Shown: piece by piece, positions 1-11,700 of the stretch | Layout: every line of letters starts with the position of its first letter | Numbering within the stretch: position 1 is the first letter of the stretch | Assembly (NCBI GenBank): GCA_035771165.1 | Contig: JAWNZC010000406.1 | Span: forward strand, 3,478,501-3,542,500 | Direction of reading: 5' to 3' | Length of the DNA: 64,000 nucleotides | Source of the DNA: Paragorgia papillata | Taxonomy: Eukaryota > Cnidaria > Anthozoa > Scleralcyonacea > Coralliidae | The notes under the pieces: model-generated | The model's input: only the letters and a program-made list of their open reading frames with translations | The model's database searches: none | Told to the model about the DNA's origin: nothing | Program-made: the position numbers and the translations under genes

Positions 1-60
1 ATAGGATGGAATGGAATGGCATGGAATAGAATAGAAGTAAACAGGTTGGGGTATATTATG
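1..60. repeat. Degenerate GGAAT-type pentamer tract
   Basis: Imperfect pentamers (tggaa, gaata, ggcat) run from the left edge for about 60 bases. The array probably extends left of the window. No coding signal. Confidence 0.5.
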
Positions 61-507
61 ATACAACGGGAAAGAGTACTATAGAGTGGCATGGAATACC
101 ACTGAAAAGAACATACACAATTTAGTAGAATTAAATGGAGTGCATGGCAACAACAGCGCTCTAAAATTTGACCCTGTAGATATTGAAAAACAGAATAATG
201 TATTAACAGAATCAAACGGCATGCATGCATTTTTGGAATTAACACTTGTCACGATAAATATGCTATACATTCCCTCCATTCATGGTTACTTTACACATTT
301 TTATTACACCGACACACAGAAGCTTCCCCTAGGAAAAACCTTTCCTAATGTCCAACTAAAACTCCATTGAAGTATAATAAACGTCAAGATAAGCCCATTC
401 GTTTACGTATATTGTATAATATAATAATAACATTTAATAACATCTATTTATACCGCGCAAATTCAACTTTAAGGTTTTCAAATGCGCCTTACAATAATTT
501 TTGACAT
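61..507. other. No gene recognised
   Basis: AT-rich sequence. An open frame at 86-370 (+) has no recognisable domain, splice context or composition, and I do not support it as a gene. Confidence 0.5.
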
Positions 508-787
508 GGCCGAGTCGAAGGCATATCAAAGGCGCTCATGGCAGCCGCCATACGACACATATCGGCCCACGAATTACAGATTAGCCCTAGGTGTTGATTT
601 TACGGAAGAAGGAAAATCGGAGAACCCGGCGAAAAACCCTCGGAGCACAGGAGAGACCAACTAAACTCTACTCACATGAGTCCCAAGCTCGAGAACGGGG
701 TTGTTCCCAGACGGTCACCCATCCAAGTACTAACCCCGTCTAACCGGGCTTAACTATTGGTGAGAGGCAGCGCCCTAACAGCACACG
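508..787 (-). mobile_element. 5S rRNA-derived SINE, copy 1
   Basis: Read on the minus strand, the right end contains a 5S rRNA internal-promoter-like block: TTAGTACTTGGATGGGTGACC followed by GTCTGGGAACA (about 700-756). Downstream on that strand comes a body with the motif CGCCGGGTTCTCCG. A second copy lies at 50211-50488 with roughly 85% identity by eye, which defines both edges. SINEs with 5S-derived heads are called SINE3-like. The open frame at 482-664 is only a read-through of this element. Confidence 0.8.
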
Positions 788-1053
788 CCATATATCTTCA
801 TAATATATCTCCATAAATGATTTATTTTAAAACAGAAGTTTTTTTCCCAACTATAATTATAAGCCCTTCCTCCGCTTCAATAAATATAAGCTAAGAACTT
901 TTTTTTTAAGTTTGTGCCAATCTTGTAGCTTTAGTAATGATATTAGCGTACGTAAGCGCCGTTTGAATGTATATATGAGCAACACAACATTTATGTGAGA
1001 GTTGCTCGTCTATTCTGTAGATGGTTGCACCCGCAAGTTTGGTGGTCGTCGTA
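788..1053. other. AT-rich spacer, no gene recognised
   Basis: Sequence between the 5S SINE and a TIR-bounded block. No conserved coding segment seen on either strand. Confidence 0.5.
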
Positions 1054-2378
1054 CAGGGTTCTGCCCAGGAGCATGTGAGTGCCGGGTACCTACAGGCCTG
1101 GGGGCTAACACCCCCCCCCCCCCCCCTGAGAATATGTGAAAACTAGTAATCTGAAAAAGATATTTTCAAAATTGTGAGCAAGTGAAATTCATAATCCTTT
1201 ACATCATGTGTCTCACAACTTTGTGAGACTAAATATTACTATTAAGTATTTATGTGGATAATATAAATATTAATAAAACTGCAATGCAGTAACTGAAAGG
1301 AGAGACATGTTTGAGAATACTACATGTTTAATGATAGGACCTGGTGGAACACTTGTTGGATATATTGGGAAAATCTAGTCTATTAAGTAATATTTAAAAC
1401 ACGAGCAGGAGCGTTTTATCAGATTTAAAACCACGAGGGCGCAGCCCGAGTGCTTTAGTTGTGATAAAACACGTGATGCGAGTGTTGTGAATGGCTTCAA
1501 AAACGATTCGTTATTGGATATTATGTTCATTAGTACTCTTTATATAAAATTGTATGTTCATTAGTATTCTTTATATAAAATTGTATGTTCATTAGTATTC
1601 TTTATATAAAATTGTATGTTCATTAGTATTCTTTCTGACGTCAAGAAGTTTTAAATCAGGTATAAAACCACGGACATGGTACTGATTTCCTTTGTGTTTT
1701 CCTCATGAATTATTAATGAGTCTTTGAAGTAACTATAGCCTCTGTCTGTTTACTGCTTTTGCACCCAGACAGAGCACTTGTTGGAATTCCCTTGGGAAAC
1801 TTCTTTGTCGAATGACTCACGCTGACGCGTACAAATGCTTGATTACAACACGCAACCACACTCTACTTAAACAATGAACAATTTAAGCTATATTTGTATA
1901 CATGCTAGGGCATGCTAGAATATACAGTGTGACGAATTATCTACGTACATGCATGTAAAGCTAGGGCAAGGTTTCCTGCATATGCATGTTCTACGACTAC
2001 CAACGCCGGTGTATCATCTTACAAGCATTAATAAATAAAGTGCGAAGTGATTAGCGCCTTACCCAAGTATCAGACAATCCAATCTGGCTTTGAAGGATAT
2101 CGTATTTCACCGAATCACACGTCTGGTAGCTAATATTGTGTGTGTTGTGGTGCTGAATTTCACCAAATAATATTGTTTAAATAAAAAAAAAATTCACCGA
2201 AGACAATACAAAATGATGTATATTAATTAAAAGATATATAAAAAATACAACACATGAGGTTTTCTCATTGCATATTTCGGGTGCTGGGCGGAAGGGTCCG
2301 TTTTGACGCGAGTGCCGGGCGGCACTGCTGAGTGCCGGGCGCTGCCGCCCTGCACCGCCCACCGTGGGCAGAACCCTG
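1054..2378. mobile_element. Putative TIR-bounded DNA element, about 1.3 kb
   Basis: The left end CAGGGTTCTGCCCA (1054-1067) and the right end TGGGCAGAACCCTG (2365-2378) are exact inverted repeats. The bases just outside both ends are the direct repeat GTCGTA (1048-1053 and 2379-2384). The interior has a 16-base C run (1111-1126) and a nested foldback (1384-1737), and the right subterminal part (about 2275-2365) is GC-rich with repeated gtgccgggc. No transposase frame is visible, so it would be non-autonomous. Superfamily is uncertain: the ends look hAT-like, but the visible direct repeat is 6 bp, not 8. Confidence 0.5.
1384..1737 (+). repeat. Foldback MITE family F1, copy 1
   Basis: Contains TAATATTTAAAACACGAGCA, opposed taaaac / gttttat segments and the end ATGAATTATTAATGAGT. 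Related copies are at 21964-22262 (+) and 25738-26043 (-). Inside it a 31-bp unit beginning tatgttcattagta is repeated about 3.6 times (1522-1632); copy 3 has fewer repeats and copy 2 lacks them. No coding capacity. Confidence 0.7.
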
Positions 2379-2527
2379 GTCGTATGTAACTGAGGTTTCG
2401 ATGCACGGTCAAGGTCGGAGAAAGCCGAGAGAACGACTGCCTCAACAGCGGTTATCCTTAAATAATAATCTTAGCTATGCAAGCCTGTGTCAATTGATGA
2501 AATATTTATTTGACATTTTTATTTCAG
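1738..2527. other. Upstream region/intron of the kinase gene, no exon recognised
   Basis: No transmembrane or extracellular-domain exon could be identified here, although the kinase exon at 2528 must be preceded by one. Part of the stretch belongs to the TIR-bounded block ending at 2378. Confidence 0.45.
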
Positions 2528-2756
2528 GCTTCATTTCAAATGATAGTCAAGAACAGACGGAATGAAAATGTTTACGAAAATAAAGCTTTTTCAGCAACAG
2601 AAGGAAAACCGTGTTGGAATGAGATACCAAGGTCTTCAGTTCAACTGATACGAAGAACTCTAGAACCAGGAGATTTTGGCATTGTTATTGTCGAAGGAAA
2701 AGTTTTAAGACCGATTGGTAATACTACTGAACCGTGTGCAGTTAAAATGTTAAAAG
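2528..2756 (+). CDS. Kinase gene exon A: juxtamembrane and glycine-rich loop
   Basis: Acceptor tttcag, donor aaag|gtac, phase 0 to 1. It encodes a basic start ([11 protein letters not shown]) and the [14 protein letters not shown] segment typical of the start of receptor kinase domains. Then come LEPGDFGIV in the glycine-rich loop position and AVKMLK, which contains the ATP-binding lysine. The first loop glycine is replaced: EPG where GxG is expected. Confidence 0.85.
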
Positions 2757-5700
2757 GTACTGTAGTTTTAATAATAATGTACATAAGCAAACCGACAAAC
2801 AATTACTATATAATATAGTGCTGTGTAGGCATTGTATTACAATGTCAAAAAGGTAGCTTCACAAATATTCTAGTGCAGTATAAAAGGTTTGACCATGTCT
2901 ATTAAGTTATTTCTCTTTTCCTAATGTTGTCATTGTGGTTTAAAATTTCTTTTGATTCCCCATACACAGATAACTTTACTGAAGAAGATGTCAATGATCT
3001 AATGGAAGAACTGCGCAATATTTCGGCCGTCGGCAAGCACAATAACATTGTCAATTTAATTGGTGCCTGTACATGTGATGGTACGTTTAGTTTTTTCAGA
3101 ATTTTTTTCTGTCTCATTACAAATTTATAAAGTTTTTGGCTAAATGTTTAAAGGGGAAATTTAAAAAAAAAGTAGTATTTATATTTGCGCAAATTGAAAA
3201 AGGAAGCAAAATTATTACAAAATAATAGTTAATCTGCATGCAACCGAAAAGAATACGGTATTTTGTTATATACCGGGTTTCGCAGTTTTTTTAATGGTTT
3301 CGATTTACTATTGCATTTTTGTTTTTGTCAAATTATGTATGAAATATTTTGAAGATTACTGCATATATAGATATGTCTTTTTCACTAGAACGTTTAACAA
3401 ATTTATCAATTGAAACCAAACGTCCAAAAATTAAACTTGTGTATTAACATGGATGATGGACCTGCATGTCGTGACACTGCAGTTTAAGAACTCAGTAATT
3501 TTTCATTTGCGTATACATGTGCTGCAGCAATGATTAGTCTTTTATAAAGCATATGGTGGCTACTTTATACGACAAAGTTACCGAACGCTGCTCACTGAGT
3601 AGTGCTCAGATCGTCATAACTTGGAAAAAATTTACGAAGAACAGAGGTTCCATAGGGTCTACACTATATATAATCTAGTCTCTTCTGCATTTATTTTTTA
3701 TCAATTTTTTTGCTTTTACATTAATCTTGACGGAATTGCACAATTGATATCTGTATAGAAAATCCGTTAATAATTCTTGAGTTGTGCAGTAATGGAACCT
3801 TGGACAACTACTTAAAGGAGAACAGAGAGAACCAAGATGTAAATTTTGCAGTAGAAGCTTTGTCAGCAAGAGTTAAAATGAAATTGGCTAATGAAATTGC
3901 GCAAGGAATGAATCATCTTGCCGATGCAAAGGTAAGGTTACATAAAAAACTTTGTTTATGTATTTCGAGTATATGCGAGTTTTCAATTAATGGGAAATTA
4001 CAAATATTATTTAGCAACAATCTTTATAACATACTCATTGCATGTTTAACACACACTCACATCTTCCTGGCTCTCAACATATCTCTTTACTAACACACTG
4101 AAACATAGACTTGAGAAATCCCTCCTGCATGCATAGAAGACTGGAAGGTCGAAACGCGTCGAGGGTTAAGCATGAATGGAAAGTACAAAACTTACACAAT
4201 AGTCTACACCTCTTATCTTCATTCCAAAATATTTCAAGCCGCACCCATATTTACTTCACATCCACTAAATAACACTACAATTTACGTATTATTATATCGC
4301 GTGTTCTTGTATATAATATGCTCGAAAACCTGTCCACAGTTTAACGCCCGTGGTCCTACTATACTGTACCTACCTTATTATATAAAATCGTTCGCGAATA
4401 CCTTATCCTGCTGCATTGTTTTAAAATAAATAAGCGCACTACCTTTCAAATAAATAAGCTCTTTCGTGAGAGAAGCTGAGTTCTTTTAAGCGAGTTTGAG
4501 AATGTTATCAGACTTAATAGTATAATTAGCTAAGTATATAAAGGCCGTTTGCTTTGACCTCTTCTTTTCTATGAACGCAAACGTAGTACATGGTACAGTA
4601 TCCAAACCCAAAATGACGAGAGGGTTTAACTGAACCATGTAGAAAGGTCGTCTCAGTCCTCTTGAAATTTCGGTTCTATGTACCACGGTTTTGATGCACG
4701 AGTGCCCGTGCCAAAAATGTTTGGGTACGGGCTAGGGTCTTATTTTAGAAGTACCGTATATAAAATTATTAATACATTTACTTATTTAAATTTAATTATT
4801 ACTACAATTCCACCGTAGTTCCACTTGTCTTACCTCATATCTTGAGTTTTCAGGATGGCATCTTTTTTTCGGAACATGTTTTGTTCTTTACTTATTAATC
4901 TTCCCAAGTTGTTAAGATGTACAATGGTATGTGCATGCAAATGTAAGCTCAGGCTTAATAGGTAATTAATGATAACAATTACAAAGTAAACAACATTTTT
5001 TGTTATATACCAAAGACTTTCGTTTGCTAAAGATGAAATCCTATTGGTCAAATCATTGTCACGTGTTGTTCAACAAACTCAATGTTTCTTTCTGCCCAGG
5101 GAAACATTGCAATTTTCCCCTCTGACGTCAACTTTAATCATGCATGCATGCGTTATTCGCGTGAACACTCAATGATCGATTATTGCATCATATCAAGAAC
5201 TTTGGAGCATTATGAAAACAAGAGCTTGTTTCGCGAGCTTGTTTGGTACAAAATAGTCCATTTCCCAAAAGAAAGAATATATATACCTATCTTCAAAGAA
5301 GGTCTGAAAAAAACTGGAGAAATTTAAAGCTGTTCTTTGTACTTGTTGAATCTGGTGTACTTGTTGAGTATGGTGTATTTGTTTAGTTGAATTAAAATTA
5401 CAAAGACAAAGTCAAAGTGTTTTGGTTAAGTCTTTTTGCCTTTTGCAAGTTTCAAGTCAGCTTGGTATTTTGTATTTTAAAAGTCTTTGGTATATAACAA
5501 AACGCTTGTTGACTTTTTCCTCGAGAAACACCAATTTTTACGGTGTCCCTCAGGCTTCAAATGTCATTCACCCTCGAGCTAAAGCCCTCTGGTGACATTG
5601 AAGCCTTCGGGTCCGTAAAACTCGATGTTTCCCTCTGCGCCAGTCAACAAGTGTATAATGATTTCACCATCAGAAAAGTAAGTTAATTTTAAAGCGAACT

Positions 5701-8700
5701 ATTTTATACATAAATTCTCTTCTAATGTTTTAGGTTGTTCACAGAGATCTGGCCGCTAAAAACGTTCTTCTTACTGGAGATTTAACTGCAAAAATTTCTC
5801 ATTTTGGACTCGCGCGTGACATCTACGAACGAGGGACTTATCAAGAAGCAAATGGGGTAAGTAAACTGTTACGTTCAATTGCAAGATTTCGTTAAAGAAG
5901 TCGTTAAAGTATCAGTCGCCATATCAATTTTTTACTATTTATGTTATTTGTGTGGTCAATGCATGGTTTTAGGATGACGTAAATAATACGCCCTTTTCTT
6001 TCTGAAGGTTATTTGAAAGTTATGGCTTCCAAGACGTTGAAATACGTACATTCTAGTTCTAATTTTTAATTGTGACACAAATTAGTTACGTGATAACCAA
6101 TTAGCATTAATTTGTTGGTTTATAACATTTCCGAACACAGCCAGAGTAAACAAACAAACAAACAAACAAACAAACAAACAAACAAACAAACAAACATGAA
6201 AACACAGCTTAAAGAACATTTCAGAAATCTTTTCTAATGTACATGTAAAAAGAACTATTTTTTTTCTATTCAAGATTATACATTGTCTATTAGTTCTTTA
6301 TGTTGTCATCGTTGTCACTCAAGATCTCCAGATTTCTAAGTTTTCTTATAGATTATATTAAAATAATTTTAGGGAAAGCTGCCAGCACGCTGGATGGCAC
6401 TTGAATCACTAACAGATGGCTCTTATACCTTAAAAAGTGACGTGTAAGTATATAACTTACCTAAAACTGAAATATGTAATGTGGGAAAAAACAACAAAAA
6501 ATAGATTAACCCTATCTTGAAGCACAGTACATAAAAAATGGTTCATAGAATATATTGTACACAGGGATGAGTGTTTCACTAGAATTTACAAAAATCTAGA
6601 CTTTAGAAAGTCAATTTTTTTAACAAACTTCGAAGTGTTTGGATATCCTTAAGAAAAACTCTTTGCAGTGTTTGCTGTATTATTTAAATAAATCAGCTAG
6701 TATTTTAATAGAAAATAATTTCTTCTGCAATATTTAGACCACCAACACAGCACTGATTTCCTTTGTGTTTTTACCATAAATTATTAACGAGTTTGAGATA
6801 TAAAATTGATCAACACGTCTGCACAATGTAAACCACACCCCCACACCCTAGTGGCACAGGTTTTTTTACACTTTTTTTAGCCTTCCAACATTTCGTGTGT
6901 TTGGATTAAAGTATTGAAACAGGAAAATTATTATACGTATTTCATTATTCCAACATGGCGAGTCATGAGGCTAATATCGGGAGTCATTGTTTTCCAAAGA
7001 TTTGCTTTTGACAAACCACGATATGGATGCACACCGAATCGTCATCAAAATTATAATTTTAATTTTTTGAATAGTTTATATTCTATTTATTTATTTATTT
7101 ATTTATTTATTTACTGATTAAGTACAGTATAACAAGTATACATGGTGGAATAACAATAGGACATAAAGTCCCCTACTGGGTTAGGGCATTTCTAATTCTA
7201 CTGATTCTATTTTTTACAAGGTGGTCTTTTGGTATTGTATTATGGGAAATTGAAACAGGAGGTGTGTAGACATAAAACGTACCACATGCACTACATGTAC
7301 ATGTATACATGCAACTTATCATTGTCAGATAGTATAGTATAGTATAGTATAGTATAGTATAGTATAGTATAGTATAGTATAGTATAGTATAGTATAGTAT
7401 AGTATAGTATAGTATAGTATAGTATAGTATAGTATAGTATAGTATAGTATAGTATAGTATAGTATAGTATAGTATAGTATGGTATGGTATGGTATGGTAT
7501 GGTATGGTATGGTATGGTATGGTATGGTATGGTATGGTATGGTATGGTATGGTATGGTATGGTATGGTATGGTATGGTATGGTATGGTATGGTATGGTAT
7601 GGTATGGTATGGTATGGTATGGTATGGTATGGTATGGTATGGTATGGTATGGTATGGTATGGTATGGTATGGTATGGTATGGTATGGTATGGTATGGTAT
7701 GGTATGGTATGGTATGGTATGGTATATATATTTCTAAAATTCATGAATAATTAATGAGATAATCGTCCAATAAAATTCATCACAATACGTCACATGAAGA
7801 CCTCTTTATACCGTGATATAGACTACCGCGTATCATTTAATATGCGTATATAGATCACACGTACCTTTATGATATAAATCACATGTGCCTTTATGATATT
7901 TATTGGCTCGTGTCATTCTTCTAGTTACCGAAATTAAACCATAGCAAATTCTCTTTATTTTCCAAAATTAATCGTAATGTTACAATTATTAAATACAGGA
8001 CTTACAACACAATTGGCGTTTCCACCACACATATTATCTGACATATCCTCACACAAAAAACTCTCATCAATATTCGCCAAAGCCTCATCCGAAACATCAT
8101 CATCAAACTCACTGGAATTAAAATCATCTGATTTTGCTCTCTGCTGCATTAATGTCACATTACTAACACCGTCTTCTGGGTCACCAATGCTGGTTGACAA
8201 ATCAGTTCAACATCTTTGGTACTCCGAGACATTCACTTACTTGACATATTTGTTCTCTACAAGTTCTCTCGTACCTCTGTAGTGCATTTGACTTGTGGCC
8301 TGTACGTTCACGAATTCGTTTATCATCTATGCAATTTTGGTACAAACGACTGGCACACGTCACTCTTAAACTATGGGCCGTCTTACGTTCAAGACCAGCC
8401 CTTACACAAAGCTTTTCAGGAAGAATACTGTTCAACGTATTGATACCAACCACACTGTTTTCATAACGAAACACAAACTTATCTCGGTGCGGCTTAAAGT
8501 AAAACGACTCTTTTCCTTCCGCTAATTTATCAACTTTGAAGAAATACAACTTGTACAGTGACAAAAGACAATGCTCGTGCTTCTCTCCTGACTTATGACA
8601 CACATGCTCTACACTACGAGGTGTATACTTAAGATCGTTTAAACCACCGTGAAAAGTCTTTGACATACTTTCGTTAAATATTATAGAATTGTCCGACAAT

Positions 8701-11700
8701 GAGAAGTTCTTCAACCGCAACAGCCGGTGCTCACCAGCTCTTATTGCGAATAGCTTTCCATTGTAGAAATACAGCGTGTGCAATAGCGATTCGGCTGTAT
8801 GTCCTCCCAGTAGTTTCTTCTCCCAAAGAACTATTTCCTCTTCTTCCGTAATTTCATTACGCTCTTTCTTCTTCGTTGCCACAGCGATGCCAGAGCCTGT
8901 AGCGTCCTTCATTTCAGCGTCCAATGCCTTACGGAACCATATAAACCTACAGTAAATAACAAATATAACAATGTCCACTACTGTTATGCAATTCCTCAAC
9001 GACATGCAAGCATGAATAAACCTACCTTCGATCTTTCTTGTCCAAAATGTTTATTGTATCAGTTCCCTTAACGTCTCATAGAAACCGATTTAAACCACAT
9101 ATCAAACAGTACAAAGTACGTGCAGGATAACGCTCTCCATTTGCATTAGCCACTTCTCCAACAAATTTCCTTAGCCAAAAGGCCAAGGAGACCGCACCCA
9201 TCTCTTGCAGTGGGATGCATAACGACTGTATTGAACTACCATCGTCAATTCCGAAGCCAACATCGTTTGTCTCCACCTCTTTCACTTCCCTGGCTCCCCT
9301 CCATTCGTTAAAAATCTTAATTGCCCACTTCGTGGCGTATCTTGTGCTAGGAGGAGTGGACTTTTTAAATAATTCTCGCTCTTCCTCAGTGCTTCGTGAA
9401 CTTCGAAAACGAGCCATGAACACATCCTCAAAAGAGTAAATTTGAATATTTCAAACCCACTTCATGCTGCTTTCATATTCATTACCATAAAAAATTGTTA
9501 ACTATTCCCAGGTCAGTTAAAACATAAACACATGACTGCATTGGAAAATTCAACTTTATTGTTCTATTCATTTATATAAGACAAAAGGTGATTTTAGAAG
9601 CCTTTTAAAAACCTCGTCATCGTGCTTTATCATTGTATATAGCCGCTCGCCTTCGGCTCGCGTCTATATACAATGATAAAGCACTCTGACTCGGTTTTTA
9701 AATAGTACATATAGATTTACCTCCAGGGAAACTTTCTAGTGTGATTGGTACTTGTCTAGTACGATTATTATGTTAATATAAATATGCTCAAAATTCTTTT
9801 CCAGTTATAGCTGGATTTCTCCTAGGCATAAAATATCGCATGCTCGACTTTTCTTATTCGTCCTACCAGTTTTCCTACCCTTCATATGGATATTTAATGG
9901 ATATTTAAAAGGTATTTTAATTACAGTAGAAAAGTTGAGCGTGCAATATTTTACACCTAAATCAAGTCACAGCAGGTGGCCTCAGCAATTTGTGATCAAT
10001 TACATGTAACAGGTCTTGTTGGACAACTCATTTTGCAAATTACACTAATTTATGCTAATTCTTATAAAAAATATTATGATAATCTATACCAAAAAAGTAA
10101 CTATTTAGACAATAAATTATTTTACCAACAAACTTTGTGTGAATAAAATGAGCATTTCACAAATTCAAATTGAAAAAAATCTAGGCAATAAAATAAACCG
10201 CAAATATATATTGCTATTTGAAGATCGCCCATTTATTAAGGTTTCGTTGTAAAAAGGGATCAGGACAGTGGATCAGGATCATTTTCAACCTCGTACCCCG
10301 GCTCTTTGCTCATACTGTACAACATAAAGTGCATTTCAACTGTCTGAGGATTACACATATCACTCAGTGACGAGAGACGGCCATCAAGTCGTTGTCCGAC
10401 GACACAGACATATTAAAATTGTCTATTTAAACAAAACATGGTACGCTACAGCACAACGCTATCTACTCCAGCTTCAGAAATTTTCTGATAGAATTTCCGT
10501 TCTTTTTCATGGAAATACTGTTCAGCCATTCAAATCCAGGACATCTCAGCCATTGTTAACAAAATTTCCAAACACAGAACATATTCGCTGGTTAGTGGTC
10601 ACGCGTGCTTCTCGGCCTTCTCCAACGATAAATGTTTTCCCAGCTGAGTTTTCAGCATCAGAAGCGTCCAAATATACATGGGACAGCAAGATCCCGTCCA
10701 GAAGAACTAATCTGTTTGTTCAACGATAAATGTTTTGGCTAGAAGACGAAGACACGAAGTTTGAATAAACTTTCAATTTTGTAAAACGATTTGTCATGAT
10801 TTGCATAACCGGAGGCTGAAAAATTAGTCAAATTAGTCTGATTCTGCCGCCCAATCAGATTGCTTTATTTGTATAGATCACGTATGACGTAATTAAACCT
10901 GAATTGAAAAATTTACCTTCTTTTCAATAGCCTTACCGGTTGGACGATTCAAAAATATCAAACATTTCTTAAAATAATATAATTTGATGTATAAAACAAA
11001 TAGATTGCATTTTGCCGTGCGTATGTACTATAACGCACGGAAGGCGTCAAAGCGTGTAAAGAACAAATGTCACGCCACTCGATTGCGTCTTGTGGCGTAC
11101 TTATTTGTTCTTTACACGCTGTGAAGTCATCTGTGCGTTATTACAGAACACACGCACGGCAGAACGCAATCTATTTGTTAAATATCTAAAATACGAACAG
11201 AAAAGGATTCGAAGAAGAAGAGATTCAAAACACCACTCTTTGTTTGAAACTTTACATAAAACCTAATAAAACTTACCTAATCTATACTTTGGCCTATTCA
11301 GACCTATACTTAATATCCATACAATGCATCTAGATAAGCCTTAAAGCGATACCAAAAATGTACTGATTTTAAAATTATCTTCTTATAGTTTTTGACATGT
11401 TTGACATGCATTTTAATTGCTTACAACGTAAGCACGGCATCGCGTGTTGATACTAACATTGCAAAAATAGAGAAAAACAAATACAGTCGAATAGTGGTGG
11501 CCGCTTAATAGAGTGACGCCAACAATGGGCCTTGGGTGTGGTCAAATGCCCTTTTATTCAATTCTAAAACACTGATAATAGTAACAAGCTTAAGTAGACT
11601 TTGAAAAAACCAACAATAGTTAACAAAACAGTTTTAAAAAACCAAAAAAATAATAAAACAAAGGAGCAACGAAACGAATAACAAAAATGCAACACGTTCG

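Noticed and set aside
86..370. 94-residue frame near the left edge
   Set aside because: No domain, composition or splice evidence; possible only as a chance frame.
482..664. 60-residue frame
   Set aside because: Lies inside the 5S-derived SINE; the paralogous frame at 50188 has the same origin.
7325..7754. Long open frames of YHTIP or MVWYG repeats
   Set aside because: Pure translation of a pentanucleotide microsatellite on both strands.
10367..10729. 120-residue frame in the kinase intron
   Set aside because: No recognisable motif and not part of an identified element.
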